The notes under the pieces: generated by a model
Told to the model about the DNA's origin: nothing
What the model saw: only the letters and a program-made list of their open reading frames with translations
Database searches by the model: none
Shown here: positions 11,401 to 21,063 of the stretch, in pieces
Layout of the letters: each line of letters starts with the position of its first letter
Position numbering within the stretch: the stretch's first letter is position 1
Program-made: the position numbers and the translations under genes
Source: Rutpela maculata
Lineage: Eukaryota; Arthropoda; Insecta; Coleoptera; Cerambycidae
Length of the DNA stretch: 64,000 bases
Reading direction: 5' to 3'
Assembly: GCA_936432065.2 (NCBI GenBank)
Contig: OW386289.2
Span: 39,263,538 to 39,327,537, forward strand

Positions 11401-12264
11401 GTATGCCGGAAAAACCTTAATAACCCTCTAGTAGTCACAGAAACCCCAAGAACACCATTCGAAAGAATCAATATCGATTTATTTGAATTCCCTACTCGAA
11501 ATTATGCTTTAACCATTCGCGACGAATTAACTAAATTCACGCAAGCATATGCAGTCCCGGATAAATCCGCAAAATCTGTCGTAAACACTTTGTTGTTATA
11601 TTTCCAACATTATGGTACCCCATTAAGAATCCATTGCGATTACGGTGGCGAATTTGACAACCGCTTGCTCAAAGATCTCTGCACCCTCTACGACATAAAA
11701 TTAACTTATTCAAGCGTAGGACATCCCCAATCGAACGGATCCATAGAAAGATTTCATGCTACTTTAGCCGAAATGATAAGAATCCACAAAACTGAAAACC
11801 CAAACGAACATCCTTTCACGATTTCACCATATGCAGTAATATGCTATAACAATTCGGTAAATAAAACACACGGTTTTACCCCATATGAACTTATCTTTGG
11901 TCATACATCTAACAGACCACCCGAAACTTTGTACAACCAAAAAGAATTAATAACTAAATACGTTAGAGATTTAAACAATAGAATATCCCACTACTATAAA
12001 ATAGCCCGTAGTCGAACACAATCTCAAAAAGAGAAAGCAAAAGTTCGCTTCGACAGAAATATTCCCCAAAAACGACCTGAATACAAAATAGGTGACTTAG
12101 TTTATGTAAAAGAATCACAAATTAAGAACAAACTACAAAACAAATTTAACGGTCCCTTTAAAATAAAAGAAATTTTTCAAAATTCTGCTACCCTATTAAA
12201 TCTCGAAACAAAACAAGAAACTAAAGTAAATTTTGATAGAATGAAACCATATACTGAAAATTAA
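8338..12264 (+). CDS. pol: Pol polyprotein (protease, RT, RNase H, integrase)
   Basis: This frame is -1 to gag and open from the stop at 8335 to 12264, about 1308 codons; there is no start codon requirement if it is made by frameshifting. The protease active site LIDTGAG lies at about 8572-8592 and its GLLGADFL partner at about 8764. RT motif A has LDLASGF (Asp codon 9682) and motif C YMDDIIVY (9868). RNase H begins TDASAFAVG (Asp codon 10315). The integrase has an HHCC finger (first His 11266, then CETC at about 11380) and the catalytic triad D 11476, D 11638, E 11746, spaced DD35E. A GPF motif (FNGPFKI) is near 12150. No chromodomain is seen. All catalytic residues are present. A Met at 8971 is internal and not the true start. 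Confidence 0.92.
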   Translation, partial: SSGFSLRSGVPRGYSNTTNGPIRPNIKPNTNNESQRQFRSNAELPRTNVHVNTLSHTLLTVNSKNLYYIKDATGKFKILIDTGAGISIFKPKTAENYRRRSPENVIIQGITDQKIYINESVLIPFSDESHKVYIYNLDIDFDGLLGADFLEHYECRVDFKNKQLVTNFKTVPLFKVTEETTVNLPLQPTINSDTKNSNLSNIKNLISIEPRMEKICKLKCNLQNTEAILLAQEIEKVRLPNALVKIDSNGEFLTSIVNANAIPKTINFSNLKLEPVQKFKSIFNLNTQNSDSHLQTDRSFEIRNELRLDHLNEEEAEIVTQLCLDFQDIFYLEGDNLTFTNEIKHSIDTNDSKSVFTKSYRYPHIHKEEVKTQVSNMLDQGIIRPSISPWSSPVWVVPKKLDASGKQKWRVVVDYRKLNELTIDDKYPLPNISDLLDQLGKCQYFTTLDLASGFHQIEIDAKDIQKTAFTVENGHFEFVRMPFGLKNAPSTFQRVMDNILLGIQNERCLVYMDDIIVYSPTIHEHISRLTEVFKRLQKANLKIQPDKCEFLRKEVAYLGHLITKDGVKPNPSKVDAILNFPQPKNQKEIKSFLGLAGYYRRFIPNFSKITKPLTKLLQKDIPFLFDNDCIKSFQDLKQTLTTTPILIYPNFNEPFVLTTDASAFAVGSVLSQGPIGKDLPIAYASRTLCSAETKYSTIERELLSIVWSVKHFRPYLYGRKFKLVTDHRPLTWLFSIKDPGSRLARWRLKLEEYDYEIIYKPGKINKNADALSRIKINHFSECSKFYSKVLAANDEESDDDENPDDNNEITNEQISQEFETFANLYKTTSLIDYSKIKASNKQLLYREHKDIITFFQQNNLQDLHHKIIEDIFEENPEFHNDKINIVSSKTVRHRRYFIIPLPFDIESVIEHLFLVLFKNQDVLDLSKTYFVENNLDLPILEILSFIFAEKDLKVVICQDIVRTADEDEIPIILEQNHFGKNNLHRGINETIRRIREKYTWQGLTKDVENFIKNCETCQKTKVCRKNLNNPLVVTETPRTPFERINIDLFEFPTRNYALTIRDELTKFTQAYAVPDKSAKSVVNTLLLYFQHYGTPLRIHCDYGGEFDNRLLKDLCTLYDIKLTYSSVGHPQSNGSIERFHATLAEMIRIHKTENPNEHPFTISPYAVICYNNSVNKTHGFTPYELIFGHTSNRPPETLYNQKELITKYVRDLNNRISHYYKIARSRTQSQKEKAKVRFDRNIPQKRPEYKIGDLVYVKESQIKNKLQNKFNGPFKIKEIFQNSATLLNLETKQETKVNFDRMKPYTEN

Positions 12265-12265
12265 A

Positions 12266-12278
12266 ATTTATTTTCAGG
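12266..12278 (+). promoter_or_regulatory. env splice acceptor
   Basis: A T-rich tract ending TTTTCAG has its AG at 12276-12277, two to three codons after the pol stop. The exon begins at 12278 with one base that completes the codon left open by the donor at 6779. Confidence 0.75.
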
Positions 12279-14117
12279 TTTCTCCTGCTGTTCGGATCAG
12301 CACTCTGTCAATACAAAATTACCCCGATCAATAACACTGTTGGTGTATACTATCACCAAGACACGGACATCGTGGTGACAAATGACAAATGGACTCTGCT
12401 AGTGCATAAAAATATTTCATCCCTCAAACTAGCTTTTGACAAAAACCAAAATAATTTAGACAGAATCTTGAACACCCTCGATGGTGCTGACCAAAAATCA
12501 ATCCTGTTTAGAAGCGAAGTTAAAACAGAGTTTAACCTTTTAATGCAAATAGCTAGTTCGATAAAAACGAAATTTGACGAAGTCTTTTCAGATACAAAGA
12601 GATATAAACGCGGAATACTTAACGGTTTCGGAACAATATTCAAATCAATTACCGGAAACTTAGACGCCGAAGATGGCGAGTACTACACTAACTGTATAAA
12701 CAAATTAAATAATGATGAACATCAATTAGAAAACTTAATCAAAAATCAAATCTCAGTTACAACTTCTGTTATCAAAAATTTCAACTCAACTATACAAAAA
12801 TTACAAATTGATGAGGAAACATTTAACAAAGATATCAAAGAAATCGAGCACACGATTCAAACCATGACTCAAACGATCCAAGCTGCCGAAATAAAACTAA
12901 AATTTCTATACATTTCCGAACAACTAATGGCCAGCTATTTGTATATCGAAGACAATCTAAACGATATTTTAAATTCAATAACATTTGCCAGACTAGGAAT
13001 CATTCACACGTCAATCATAACCCCTAATCATTTGGTAACAGCATTACAAGAAATTTCACAGAGCTTACGAAGGAACAATTTGCCTCTCCCCATTAAATTA
13101 TCGGCAGTTGCTAAGTATTTGGATATTATTGAATTACAAGCGTTTCAAATGGATTCTAACTTAGTATTTGTTTTAACAATACCACTTGTTGAACCCCAAA
13201 ATTATAACACCTATCGCCTATATCCTATCCCGATACTTGATAACAGAACTGGTCTACATCACTTTTTATCTATTTCACAAAAGTTTATCGCGAGAGACGA
13301 TGATTCTTTAATGTACATACCTATACAAAATTTGAAAGAATGCAAACCACTCTATTTTGGAACCAAACTATGTTCGAACCTGTTTGCATATCCTATCGAC
13401 CAAAATGCCATTTGTGAGGCTAGAATATTAAAACCATTGCCGAAACTCCCAGAAAATTGTCAAACTTCCTTCATCATTAGTCAAGGATACAACGTCCAAG
13501 AACTTGAAGACAACACATGGCTAGTAATTAATTCCGAACCACTTCACATTACTATCAACTGTCCGAAGAGAGAATCCATAACAGAGCTAATTAATAAAAA
13601 TTCCATCATAAAACTACAACCAGGATGTTACGCCTATGCAGGCATTACTCGAATACAAGCCAGTGCTAAAGACTTTTCCGAAATTAAGGACAATTCACAT
13701 CCAATCCAAATTCCTTTTGAATGCTGCAATCACATGCCCGACAAAATCGAAATTCCAAAATTAAAACCGCTTAAATTAAACAGTCTCGACGTAGAAGATT
13801 TAGATATTGCTAAAAACAAACTAGAGCAATATTCCAAAGACCTAGACGACCTTATAAACGAACCTTTTGTGACCAAACATGTATCTTGGTTCACATACTT
13901 CATAATCACTCTCATCATCCTATTAGTTCTACTTTACATAACTTGTAAATGCAGAAGAAGAAGATGTGGAGCATTGCGAATCCAACCCTCAACGGATAAC
14001 CCTCCTTCACCTCCTTCAGAGCGAAGCAGAGTATTTACCAAATTTCCTAGACTGATCCCTCCAAGAAAGCGACCCGGTATTAGACCTCAAGAAGAAGAGG
14101 ACATCGAGTTAACATAG
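12278..14117 (+). CDS. env: Envelope glycoprotein, baculovirus F-like (second exon)
   Basis: With exon one at 6763-6779 the protein would be 618 residues. A hydrophobic signal peptide lies right at the start. A basic cleavage site R-Y-K-R ends at about residue 117 (codons 12600-12611) and is followed by a hydrophobic, glycine-containing fusion-peptide-like segment, the arrangement seen in baculovirus F and errantivirus envelopes. A coiled-coil-prone region follows (about 12750-12900). A single transmembrane segment lies near residues 543-563 (about 13887-13950) with a basic CKCRRRR stop-transfer, and a tail of about 55 residues contains PPSPPSER. An in-frame Met at 12372 exists but would lose the signal. 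The frame is intact, so particles with envelope are conceivable; infectivity is not shown. Confidence 0.88.
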
Positions 14118-14352
14118 ACTTTCATGTGGAGTTTTACACTTGTCTATTAATTTAGACTATTGTATTTTATTCTTATTACGTTATGTAATGTTTTATTATC
14201 GCTTACCAATTTTAACTTTTACATTATTTTATTATTTTGCTTTGTATTCATTCAACATTGTTTCAATTTATTTTTGCATTATATTCATTTAACGTTTTAA
14301 CAATTTTCAAAAGTTGCTGCATAACATCAACTTTTTTTATTAAGGGGGAAGT
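14118..14352 (+). other. Errantivirus 3' untranslated region with polypurine tract
   Basis: T- and A-rich sequence lies between the env stop and the 3' LTR. It ends in the purine run AAGGGGGAAG (14342-14351), the expected plus-strand primer. Confidence 0.85.
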
Positions 14353-14715
14353 TGTTATATAATATTACACGCTATCTTATTGCGACTTAGCCATAATAAA
14401 CCTTCACAGGTATATCGTATTTCACGATAACAGCTTCTCTTATTAATTGCTTATCTTCAAGATATCATATTACACCTTTGTTTCTCATAACTTGTGCAGA
14501 CTGCAGAACTGCAATTCCTTTGTTATATATTTTGCTTACTCAGGTTCTGTATGTTATAAATATGACTAAACACGCTTTGTTGAATCAGTTATTAAACTCA
14601 CTTAGAATGAAACACTTCTAATTATTGTATTATTCCTTTTCCAAGAGCCAACGTTGGCTCCATTTAAGTAAATAAATCTTTTTAAAAAGTCACTCATGAA
14701 AACCGTGATCTAACA
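14353..14715 (+). repeat. 3' long terminal repeat
   Basis: The 363-bp copy appears identical to 6213-6575. The poly(A) signal AATAAA is at 14671-14676. The TATA target duplication follows. Confidence 0.95.
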
Positions 14716-14726
14716 TATATATATAT

Positions 14727-16550
14727 TACTTCCACATCCAGTGGAAGTATAGAAACGACAAAAATTTTTAAAAAAATATTATTGTTCAAATAGGCTTAGA
14801 ATGTCATGAAACGTCGAGATTTTAGGTTTGAAAAAAAATCTCTGTCGGTCTGTCTAACTTTTTTGTGCGCACGATTACTCTGGAACCGTTTAAGATATCG
14901 ACTTGAAATTTGGTACACATATGTATTTTAACGAGATCTGAAAATAGGTTATATTTTCATCTTATTCCGTTGAATGGTTGTGGGGTAAATTAGGGTAAAT
15001 GGGGGTAAATGGAGGTATATAGGTAAATCAAGCAGGTAAGAGTCCATAAAATTGGTATTTAGTATATACAAGAGAAGCTAATGTCTCAAAAAAATTTTAG
15101 CATTAGCCACCCCCAATACTACCCCCAGCCCATTATAAAAGGGGGTGAAAAAAATTATTTCATCGTAGATGACCATTCGAAAGCTTATTTTAAAGAGGAA
15201 GATAAATGATGTATTTATTAGATATAAATTGAAAATTTTTTTTGAATCCTATACGTAACCTCAAAATTTGCCAAAAAACTCATTTTTTAAGTAACTTAAA
15301 ATATTTCAAAATCCTGACATGATGGGCCAATTCTGAGGTCAGATTCGGATTCAGCGCAAAAAATTATTTCGGAAATTGGATAATGTTAGGGTTAAAACTG
15401 AATGAAGTAAAAAAAAATTGAGGCCTTTGGTTCTTGTACACATACTAAATAACATTTTTTTCACCCCCTTTTATAATGGGGTGGGATAGTAATGGAGGTG
15501 GCTAATGCCAATTTTTTTTTGAGATATTATCTTCTGTTATGTAAACTAAATACTCAGGAACCGTCTAAGATATCGACTTGAAATTTGGTACACATAAGTA
15601 ATTTTAAGGAGATCTGGAACTAGATTATATTTTCATATTATTCTGTTGAAGGATTGGGGGATAAATTGTGGTAAATGTGGGTAAATAGGTAAATCAAGCA
15701 GGTAAGAATCCATATAATTGGTATTTAGTATAAATAAGAGAAGCTAATGTCTCAAAAAAATTTTTGGCATTAGCCCCCTCCATTACTACCCCCACCCCAT
15801 TATAAAAGGGGGTGAAGAAAAATGTGATTTAGTATGTGTACAAGAACTGACAAGTACCAAAGGCCTCAATTTTTTTTTACTTCATTCAGTTTTAATCCCA
15901 ACATTATCCAATTTTCGAGGTAACTTTTCGCGCTAAATCCGAATTTGCCCTCAGAATTGGCCCATCATGTCAGAATTTTGAAATATTTTAGGTTACTTAA
16001 AAAAAGACTTTTTTGGTAAATTTTGAGGTTATGTATAGGATTCAAAAAAATTTTCAATTTATTTCTAATAAATACATCATTTAATCTTCTTCTCTAAAAT
16101 AAGCTTTCGAATGATCATCTACGACGAAATAATTTTTTTCACCCCCTTTTATAATGGGGCGGGGGTAGTATTGCTGGCTAATGCTAAAATTTTTTTGAGA
16201 CATTAGCTTTTCTTGTATATACTAAATACCAATTTTATGGACTCTCACCTGCTTGATTTACCTATTTACCCCCATTTACCCCAATTTACCCCACAAACAT
16301 TCAACGGAATAAAATAAAAATATAAACTAGTTCCAGATCTTGTTAAAATACATATGTGTACCAAATTTCAAGTCGTTATCTTAAACGGTTCCAGAGTAAT
16401 CGTGCGCACAAAAAAGTTACAGACAGACCGACAGAAATTTTTTTGCTCATATCTAAAATCTCGACGTTTCATGACATTCTAAGCTATTTGAACAATAATT
16501 TTTTTTTTTAATTTTTTGTCGTTTCTATACTTCCACTGGATGTGGAAGTA
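14727..16550. mobile_element. TACTTCCAC family, 1.8-kb palindromic copy
   Basis: The element starts TACTTCCACATCCAGTGGAA and ends TTCCACTGGATGTGGAAGTA. The two halves are inverted copies with a centre near 15640. They share a run of features in opposite order: GTACCAAATTTCAAGTC, ACCCCCTTTTATAATGGGG, and GGGCCAATTCTGAGG against CAGAATTGGCCC. It appears to be two head-to-head 3' halves of the repeat family found in eight other places in the window. There is no coding capacity. Confidence 0.85.
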
Positions 16551-16721
16551 ATATCTGCGATTTTTAGGTTAGGTTAATCCAAAGCCACTTTGCCGCAGAA
16601 CTACTCTAAAGTACAATGTCTTAAGAGTATTTGCTATTTTTTTATTTAATTTGATTGAAATCTCTACTGTCGACAGATTTTTGTCCAAAAAAGGGCATAT
16701 TTTTCCCACTGGGCGCCGCTT

Positions 16722-17430
16722 CAGGGAGAGAGGGGGGTAGAAATGTTCCTTTCTTCGATTCTTCGCTTATAACTCGGAAACGAAGCGTCGTACGGAAAAA
16801 GTTAATCTATGCAAAATTAAACGTAATTAAATTTCCCACAAGAATGTTTATATTCATTTTCTCCTATGTGTTATAGTTTATGTATGATCAATAATTTAAT
16901 CAAATTTTGGTGTATGTACGTTTGTGGCGCCGATCGGATGCATTGTTTAGAATTTCTAACATTCAAAATGTTTTATTTTTTTCAGTATATTTTAGTACCG
17001 CAGGTGGCTTTGTCTTTGTAGCAGCCAAATGTTCTTCTGGTCATAAGTAGATTCTAATTTGTTCCATACTTCAGTAAAATTTTATTTAAATCGGATACAA
17101 AATAAAAAAGTTATAGGGATATCTTCATTTTAAGTGAGTCACACTGTATATTTAAGGAAATGTATAGATTTCGACAAAATATTACGTTAGTAAATACGTC
17201 GACTGTTGAAAAATAAAGATTGTTTTGTGACTTTGATTATTAGCAGACCACGGTAAACCATTTTGATAGAAATGTTCTAGGTAGATAACTGACAACTAGG
17301 AAGAAAATGAATATAAACATTCTTGTGGAAAATTTAATTGCGTTTAATTTTGCATAGATTACCTTTTTCCATACGCACATCGTTTCCGAGTTATAAGCGA
17401 AGGATCGAAGAAAGGAACCTCTCCACCGCC
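16722..17430. mobile_element. Inverted-repeat element inside the foldback right arm
   Basis: About 130-bp inverted arms: the left has CTTCGCTTATAACTCGGAAA and GCAAAATTAAACGTAATTAA, the right has TTTCCGAGTTATAAGCGAAG and TTAATTGCGTTTAATTTTGC. The middle (about 16900-17270) is non-coding. The insertion splits the arm homologous to about 6045. Confidence 0.7.
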
Positions 17431-17560
17431 CCCCCCCCTGATGCGGCGGGGAATTTTAGTATTTTTACCTCCTAACTACCCTCAACACATCCCTGAAGAG
17501 GAAAATTCTCCCCTCCTAAATGTTCTCTACAATCCCCTTTTGGATATTCATTGATTGGAC

Positions 17561-18640
17561 TAAATACACCATAATATAAACTTGTGTTAATATTACCTAT
17601 AATGGTTGCACTAACAGTGTATTAATTAGGATTTTTCATTTATTATTGAAAAAATAATAATCAACTAGCCAATGACCTGATTCATTCAACTCGCCCTATC
17701 ACAATATTCGCAGACATGAGAATATGTTGTATTTACCTGAATATATTGTATTTTTTTAAAACCATAAATATCATTCTTAAAGAAGAAATTTTCAGTCATT
17801 ATTTGCGCGGTTTTTAGTAAATATCTTTTAAAATAGTAATTTCTTATGAAAAATATACTTAAATAATACTTTTTGCGGCTAATAAATGTCTTTAATATGT
17901 TTTTCATGTTTTCTTTTAGGATGTGGAAGTAATAGTTTCATGTACTATTATTTCTTAGTTATTATTCAATCTCAAGAAATTTTATCATATGAAATTATCT
18001 TTCCCAGTTTCTTCTATCATGTTTTATGTTGCTGTAAGATAATGCAGTGTTATGTGAGGTAACGTAATAATATATCTCAAAGACTATAAAATTGAGTTTT
18101 CATGATATTATAAATTAAGTGTTCGAGTAACACGCAGGTTATTTACGGCAAGAAATTGGGGGACGATAAATAAGCTTACTTCTATTCAATAAAATTAAAT
18201 ATAAATACAATATGTGGTACAGAGTGTATATGAATTGTTTGTGTTAACTGCGTTTTGAGGGTGCCGAATGCATGATTAATCATAATTTTGTTGGAATTTA
18301 TAAGATTTTGAGCGGAATATGAATCTTTAAATAATATATTTCAACAAATATTTCAAAAAAATACAAGAACGTGAAATATTTGGCGTTTGCTTTAATTCTT
18401 ATAGTAATTTATTTTTCGAAGATGCTTTAACCGATATATATTAGTGTGTAACCTATTCTTAATCTATTCTGCTAATTTTTCTAATGTCCATCGTTCATCT
18501 GTTCGTCTTTCGGTTTTTTGTTTTTATCACATTCTAGCCACTTGATGTTTAATTTTACTCTTAGAAAAATACTGTCAAATCAACTTTTTGAGCAATATTA
18601 TATTATATTCATCGCAGAATCCAAGAGTACAGAATTTGCC
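17561..18640. other. Unassigned AT-rich region
   Basis: No convincing gene is seen. Only a solitary end fragment GGATGTGGAAGTAAT of the TACTTCCAC family is visible (about 17921-17935). Confidence 0.4.
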
Positions 18641-19212
18641 AGATACTTTTCAAAAAGCTCAAAAGTTCTGCGACCGGACCGCAAGACATCTTCCTCGTTT
18701 TCGAGGACGGGGAATACGATGGTGATAATACTTTCTGGCCTATTCTCCAACCACTACCTCACCGAGAAAACCACCTTTTTCCGATTTTCCGGAGCTAGGC
18801 TTACAAGAGCTTGTCGGAACAGGTTCTTTTTGGCCAATTCGAATAAAATAAGTAATCATTAACCAACACCGGGGGTTGAAACTACCTCCACCCCAATACC
18901 GAAATGCCACGAAAACAACGAAAATCAGCTGGAAAGCGATATACCATTTTCGAAGGCGGGGAATACGATGGCGACAATATTTCCCCACCTATCTTTCACC
19001 CACTACCCCCAAACCTGAAAAAGTTCCCCTTTTTCCGATTTTCCGGTGCTAGACTTGCGAGATTGTCTGATAGATTTTTTTTATCAATTCGAATAAAATA
19101 AGTAAAGATTGACCACAGGTGACCTAACCCACTCCCGGGGGTTGAAACTATCCCCACGCCCAATAACGAAATACCACGACAACAACGAAAATAAGCTCTT
19201 ATATTTTAATAA

Positions 19213-19285
19213 AAACCGCGACATAAGGAATCAGTACTTCCACATCCAGATTTTCTAGCCAAGTTTCTCACAACGAAAAAAACAA
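19213..19285 (+). repeat. TACTTCCAC family, 5' end fragment
   Basis: AAGGAATCAGTACTTCCACA followed by TCCAGATTTTCTAGCCAAG and CTCACAACGAAAAA matches the 5' end of the full copies. It stops there, so it is truncated. Confidence 0.75.
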
Positions 19286-19308
19286 AAAAGCAACAGCGAT
19301 GATCTGCG

Positions 19309-20101
19309 ATGGATTCAGAAATTTTTCTCGATCCAAATGCATTACCTAATGACCTATGCAAGGTAGCTTTAAAATTAGTCAGCTTTTTATATTTGAAAAA
19401 ATATTCTCCTGGAGGAAATTTTCATGACGTTAGATTCCAATTCATGCTTCAGTAAGATGAGAATGTGGATATACGTAAATTTCCCCAGACGGAGGTAGCC
19501 ATACGCGAGCATACTCTTAGGGTATACTATCAATGTCAAGCCTGGCTTTCGAATACGAATATAAATCCGGTAAATTGGGGACGGACTATGGAACTGGATT
19601 TTCAGAACCAATGCGCCATGTGGCACTCGCTGCTGGCAACAAGCATGACCTTAATCCAACCCAGCGTGGACGTAGCAGGCCCGGCTGTATAACCCTGGGA
19701 ATGGTAGCAATGCCTACCTCACGCTGGTAAATCAATCAATCAAAATTCTCTTCAGAGAAACTAATTCCAGATTCATTTTTTAAGCAAAATAATTGTACTT
19801 GTATGAGTGGATGTGATAAGCGATGTGACTGTAAAAAATTAAATGTATCTCATTCTGTAAGAATTGTACCGAGTGTAATAATTGCGTGCATGTAAAGGAA
19901 ACACTTTAACAGGATGATGATAATCTTGATTACGACATAAATTTAATTCCAGAAGTAATAATGTCTGATGATAATCCTAGTGATGATGGTAATGACGATG
20001 AAGATGATGATTACGAATGTAACCAGATGGATTGTGATGTCCATTTCGACTCAGATAAACAGTGTGATAATAATTATTGTAAGCGTCGAAAGATCTATTA
20101 G
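19309..20101 (+). pseudogene. CXC-domain gene copy (C-terminal half), broken
   Basis: The reading begins near 19309 with a region matching the end of the nuclease part of the family. It continues with the conserved EHTLRVYYQCQAWL and PVNWG (about 19515-19580), then a 140-bp insertion, then EKLIPDSFFKQNNCTC (about 19755-19802) and CMSGCDKRCDCKK (about 19800-19840). After a frameshift the CXC domain ends NCTECNNC (about 19865). An Asp-rich tail closes at the stop 20099-20101. In-frame stops and at least one frameshift show it is dead. Its closest relative here is the copy at 56581-58605. The CXC (tesmin/TSO1-like) domain is known to coordinate zinc and bind DNA; the function of this protein family is unknown to me. 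Confidence 0.75.
19603..19743. repeat. Short GC-richer insertion with AATC tail
   Basis: It separates two parts of the CXC gene that are contiguous in the homologous copy. It ends GGTAAATCAATCAATCAA, a tail pattern seen in short retroposed sequences. It might be a SINE or a LINE 3' end; I do not recognise the family. Confidence 0.45.
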
Positions 20102-21002
20102 CATAGAAAAAGAACGAGAATATTTTTACATACATAATCAATGAAAAAACAAATATATCTAATATATACCAATGACTCGTCTCAATTAGTTCCCTTTAAA
20201 CCACTGAAGTAAAATTTCACCTCGTGTAAAGGTTGCTTGAGCCACCTGGTTGGTTGGGTCTCGTCTGATCCAGGATTACTTATTTATTCAAATTGATGAG
20301 AAAAATACTATCTGACAAGCCCTCGCAAGTCTAGCACCGGAAAAGGAGGTGGCTTTTCAAGTTTAGGAGTAGTGGGTGAAGGTTATGTCGGGAAATATTG
20401 TCACCATCGTTTTCTCTGCCTTCGAAAATGGGGGTATACCGCTTTCCAGCTGATTTTCGTTGTTTTCGTGGCATTTCGTTATTAGGTGGGGGTAGTTTCA
20501 AAAACATTGACTAGGTCACATGTGTTACTCATTTGATTTTATTCGAATTAACCGAAAGAAAACCCGATCCGACAAACCCTCGCAAGCCTAGCACCGGAAA
20601 ATCAGAAAATGGGGTGGTTTTTCTGATTTAGTGGTCTGGTTTTGGGGTAGTCGGTGAAGGGTAGGTCGGAAAATATTATTACCATCGTATTCCTTGCCTT
20701 CTAAAACGGAAGCATACCTCTCTCCAGCTGATTTTCGTTGTTTTCGTGGCACTTCGTTATTGGGGGTGGGGGTAAATATTTACTTATTTTATTCAAATTG
20801 CCCAAAAAAAGCCCGATCCGACAAGCCCTTGCAAGCCTAGCATCGGAAAATTGGAAAAAATGGGTGGTTTCTTTGGCTTGGGTTCGAGAGTAAATAAGAA
20901 AATATTGTCACCATCGTCCGTTCTTGCGGTCCGGTCGCAGAACTTTTGGGTAAAAGTTTTACCTCAAGGGACTATATTGACATGTCAACATGCAACAACA
21001 TT

Positions 21003-21063
21003 TTTATGAATTGTTATTGAATTGTTATTGAATTGTTATTGAATTGTTATTGAATTGTTACTC
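21003..21063. repeat. 11-bp tandem repeat
   Basis: About five units of AATTGTTATTG lie immediately before the TIR of the mariner-like element. Confidence 0.85.

Larger units (their letters stand above)
6213..14715 (+). mobile_element. Complete Ty3/gypsy errantivirus (insect endogenous retrovirus)
   Basis: This is an 8.5-kb provirus-like element with TGTT...AACA LTRs of 363 bp, a tRNA-Ser type primer site, gag, pol in the -1 frame, a spliced env and a purine tract before the 3' LTR. It is flanked by TATA on both sides (6209-6212 and 14716-14719), the 4-bp target duplication expected for the 17.6/297/ZAM group. The LTRs look identical and all three frames are open, so it is young and possibly active. 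Env resembles the baculovirus F-like envelopes of insect errantiviruses. The element is inserted in an AT dinucleotide run inside an older foldback element. Confidence 0.95.
5937..17560. mobile_element. Foldback element interrupted by an errantivirus and other elements
   Basis: The left arm 5937-6203 is the reverse complement of 16554-16715 plus 17440-17560. The first right-arm block matches from CGATTTTTAGGTTAGGTTAA to TTTTTCCCACTG. The second matches from GGCGGGGAATTTTAGTA to the end near 17560. A foreign 0.7-kb inverted repeat element splits the right arm. The loop is filled by the LTR element and by a 1.8-kb palindrome. There is no coding capacity in the arms. The order of insertion inferred is: foldback first, then the palindrome or LTR element, with the arm insertion of unknown age. 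Confidence 0.75.
18641..20965. mobile_element. TIR element with tandem-repeat arms carrying a CXC gene copy
   Basis: The left arm begins near 18650 with AAAGTTCTGCGACCGGACCG and the right arm ends with CGGTCCGGTCGCAGAACTTT near 20945. The left arm holds two direct units about 249 bp apart (GGGGAATACGATGG at 18709 and 18958). The right arm holds three inverted units at roughly 220-290 bp spacing, each with CCGGTGCTAG-like and CAGCTGATTTTCGTTGTTTT-like motifs in the opposite sense. The core holds a degraded gene on the plus strand. The architecture resembles foldback/Galileo-type elements, but no known transposase is recognised. Confidence 0.7.

Noticed and set aside
8971..12264. Pol starting at the Met at 8971
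   Set aside because: This start drops the protease, whose DTGA motif lies upstream in the same open frame at about 8578.
12372..14117. Env starting at the Met at 12372
   Set aside because: The open frame extends upstream to a splice acceptor and a hydrophobic stretch; the splice model gives a normal signal.
17686..17907. 73-codon minus-strand frame
   Set aside because: Low-complexity AT-driven composition; no supporting signal.
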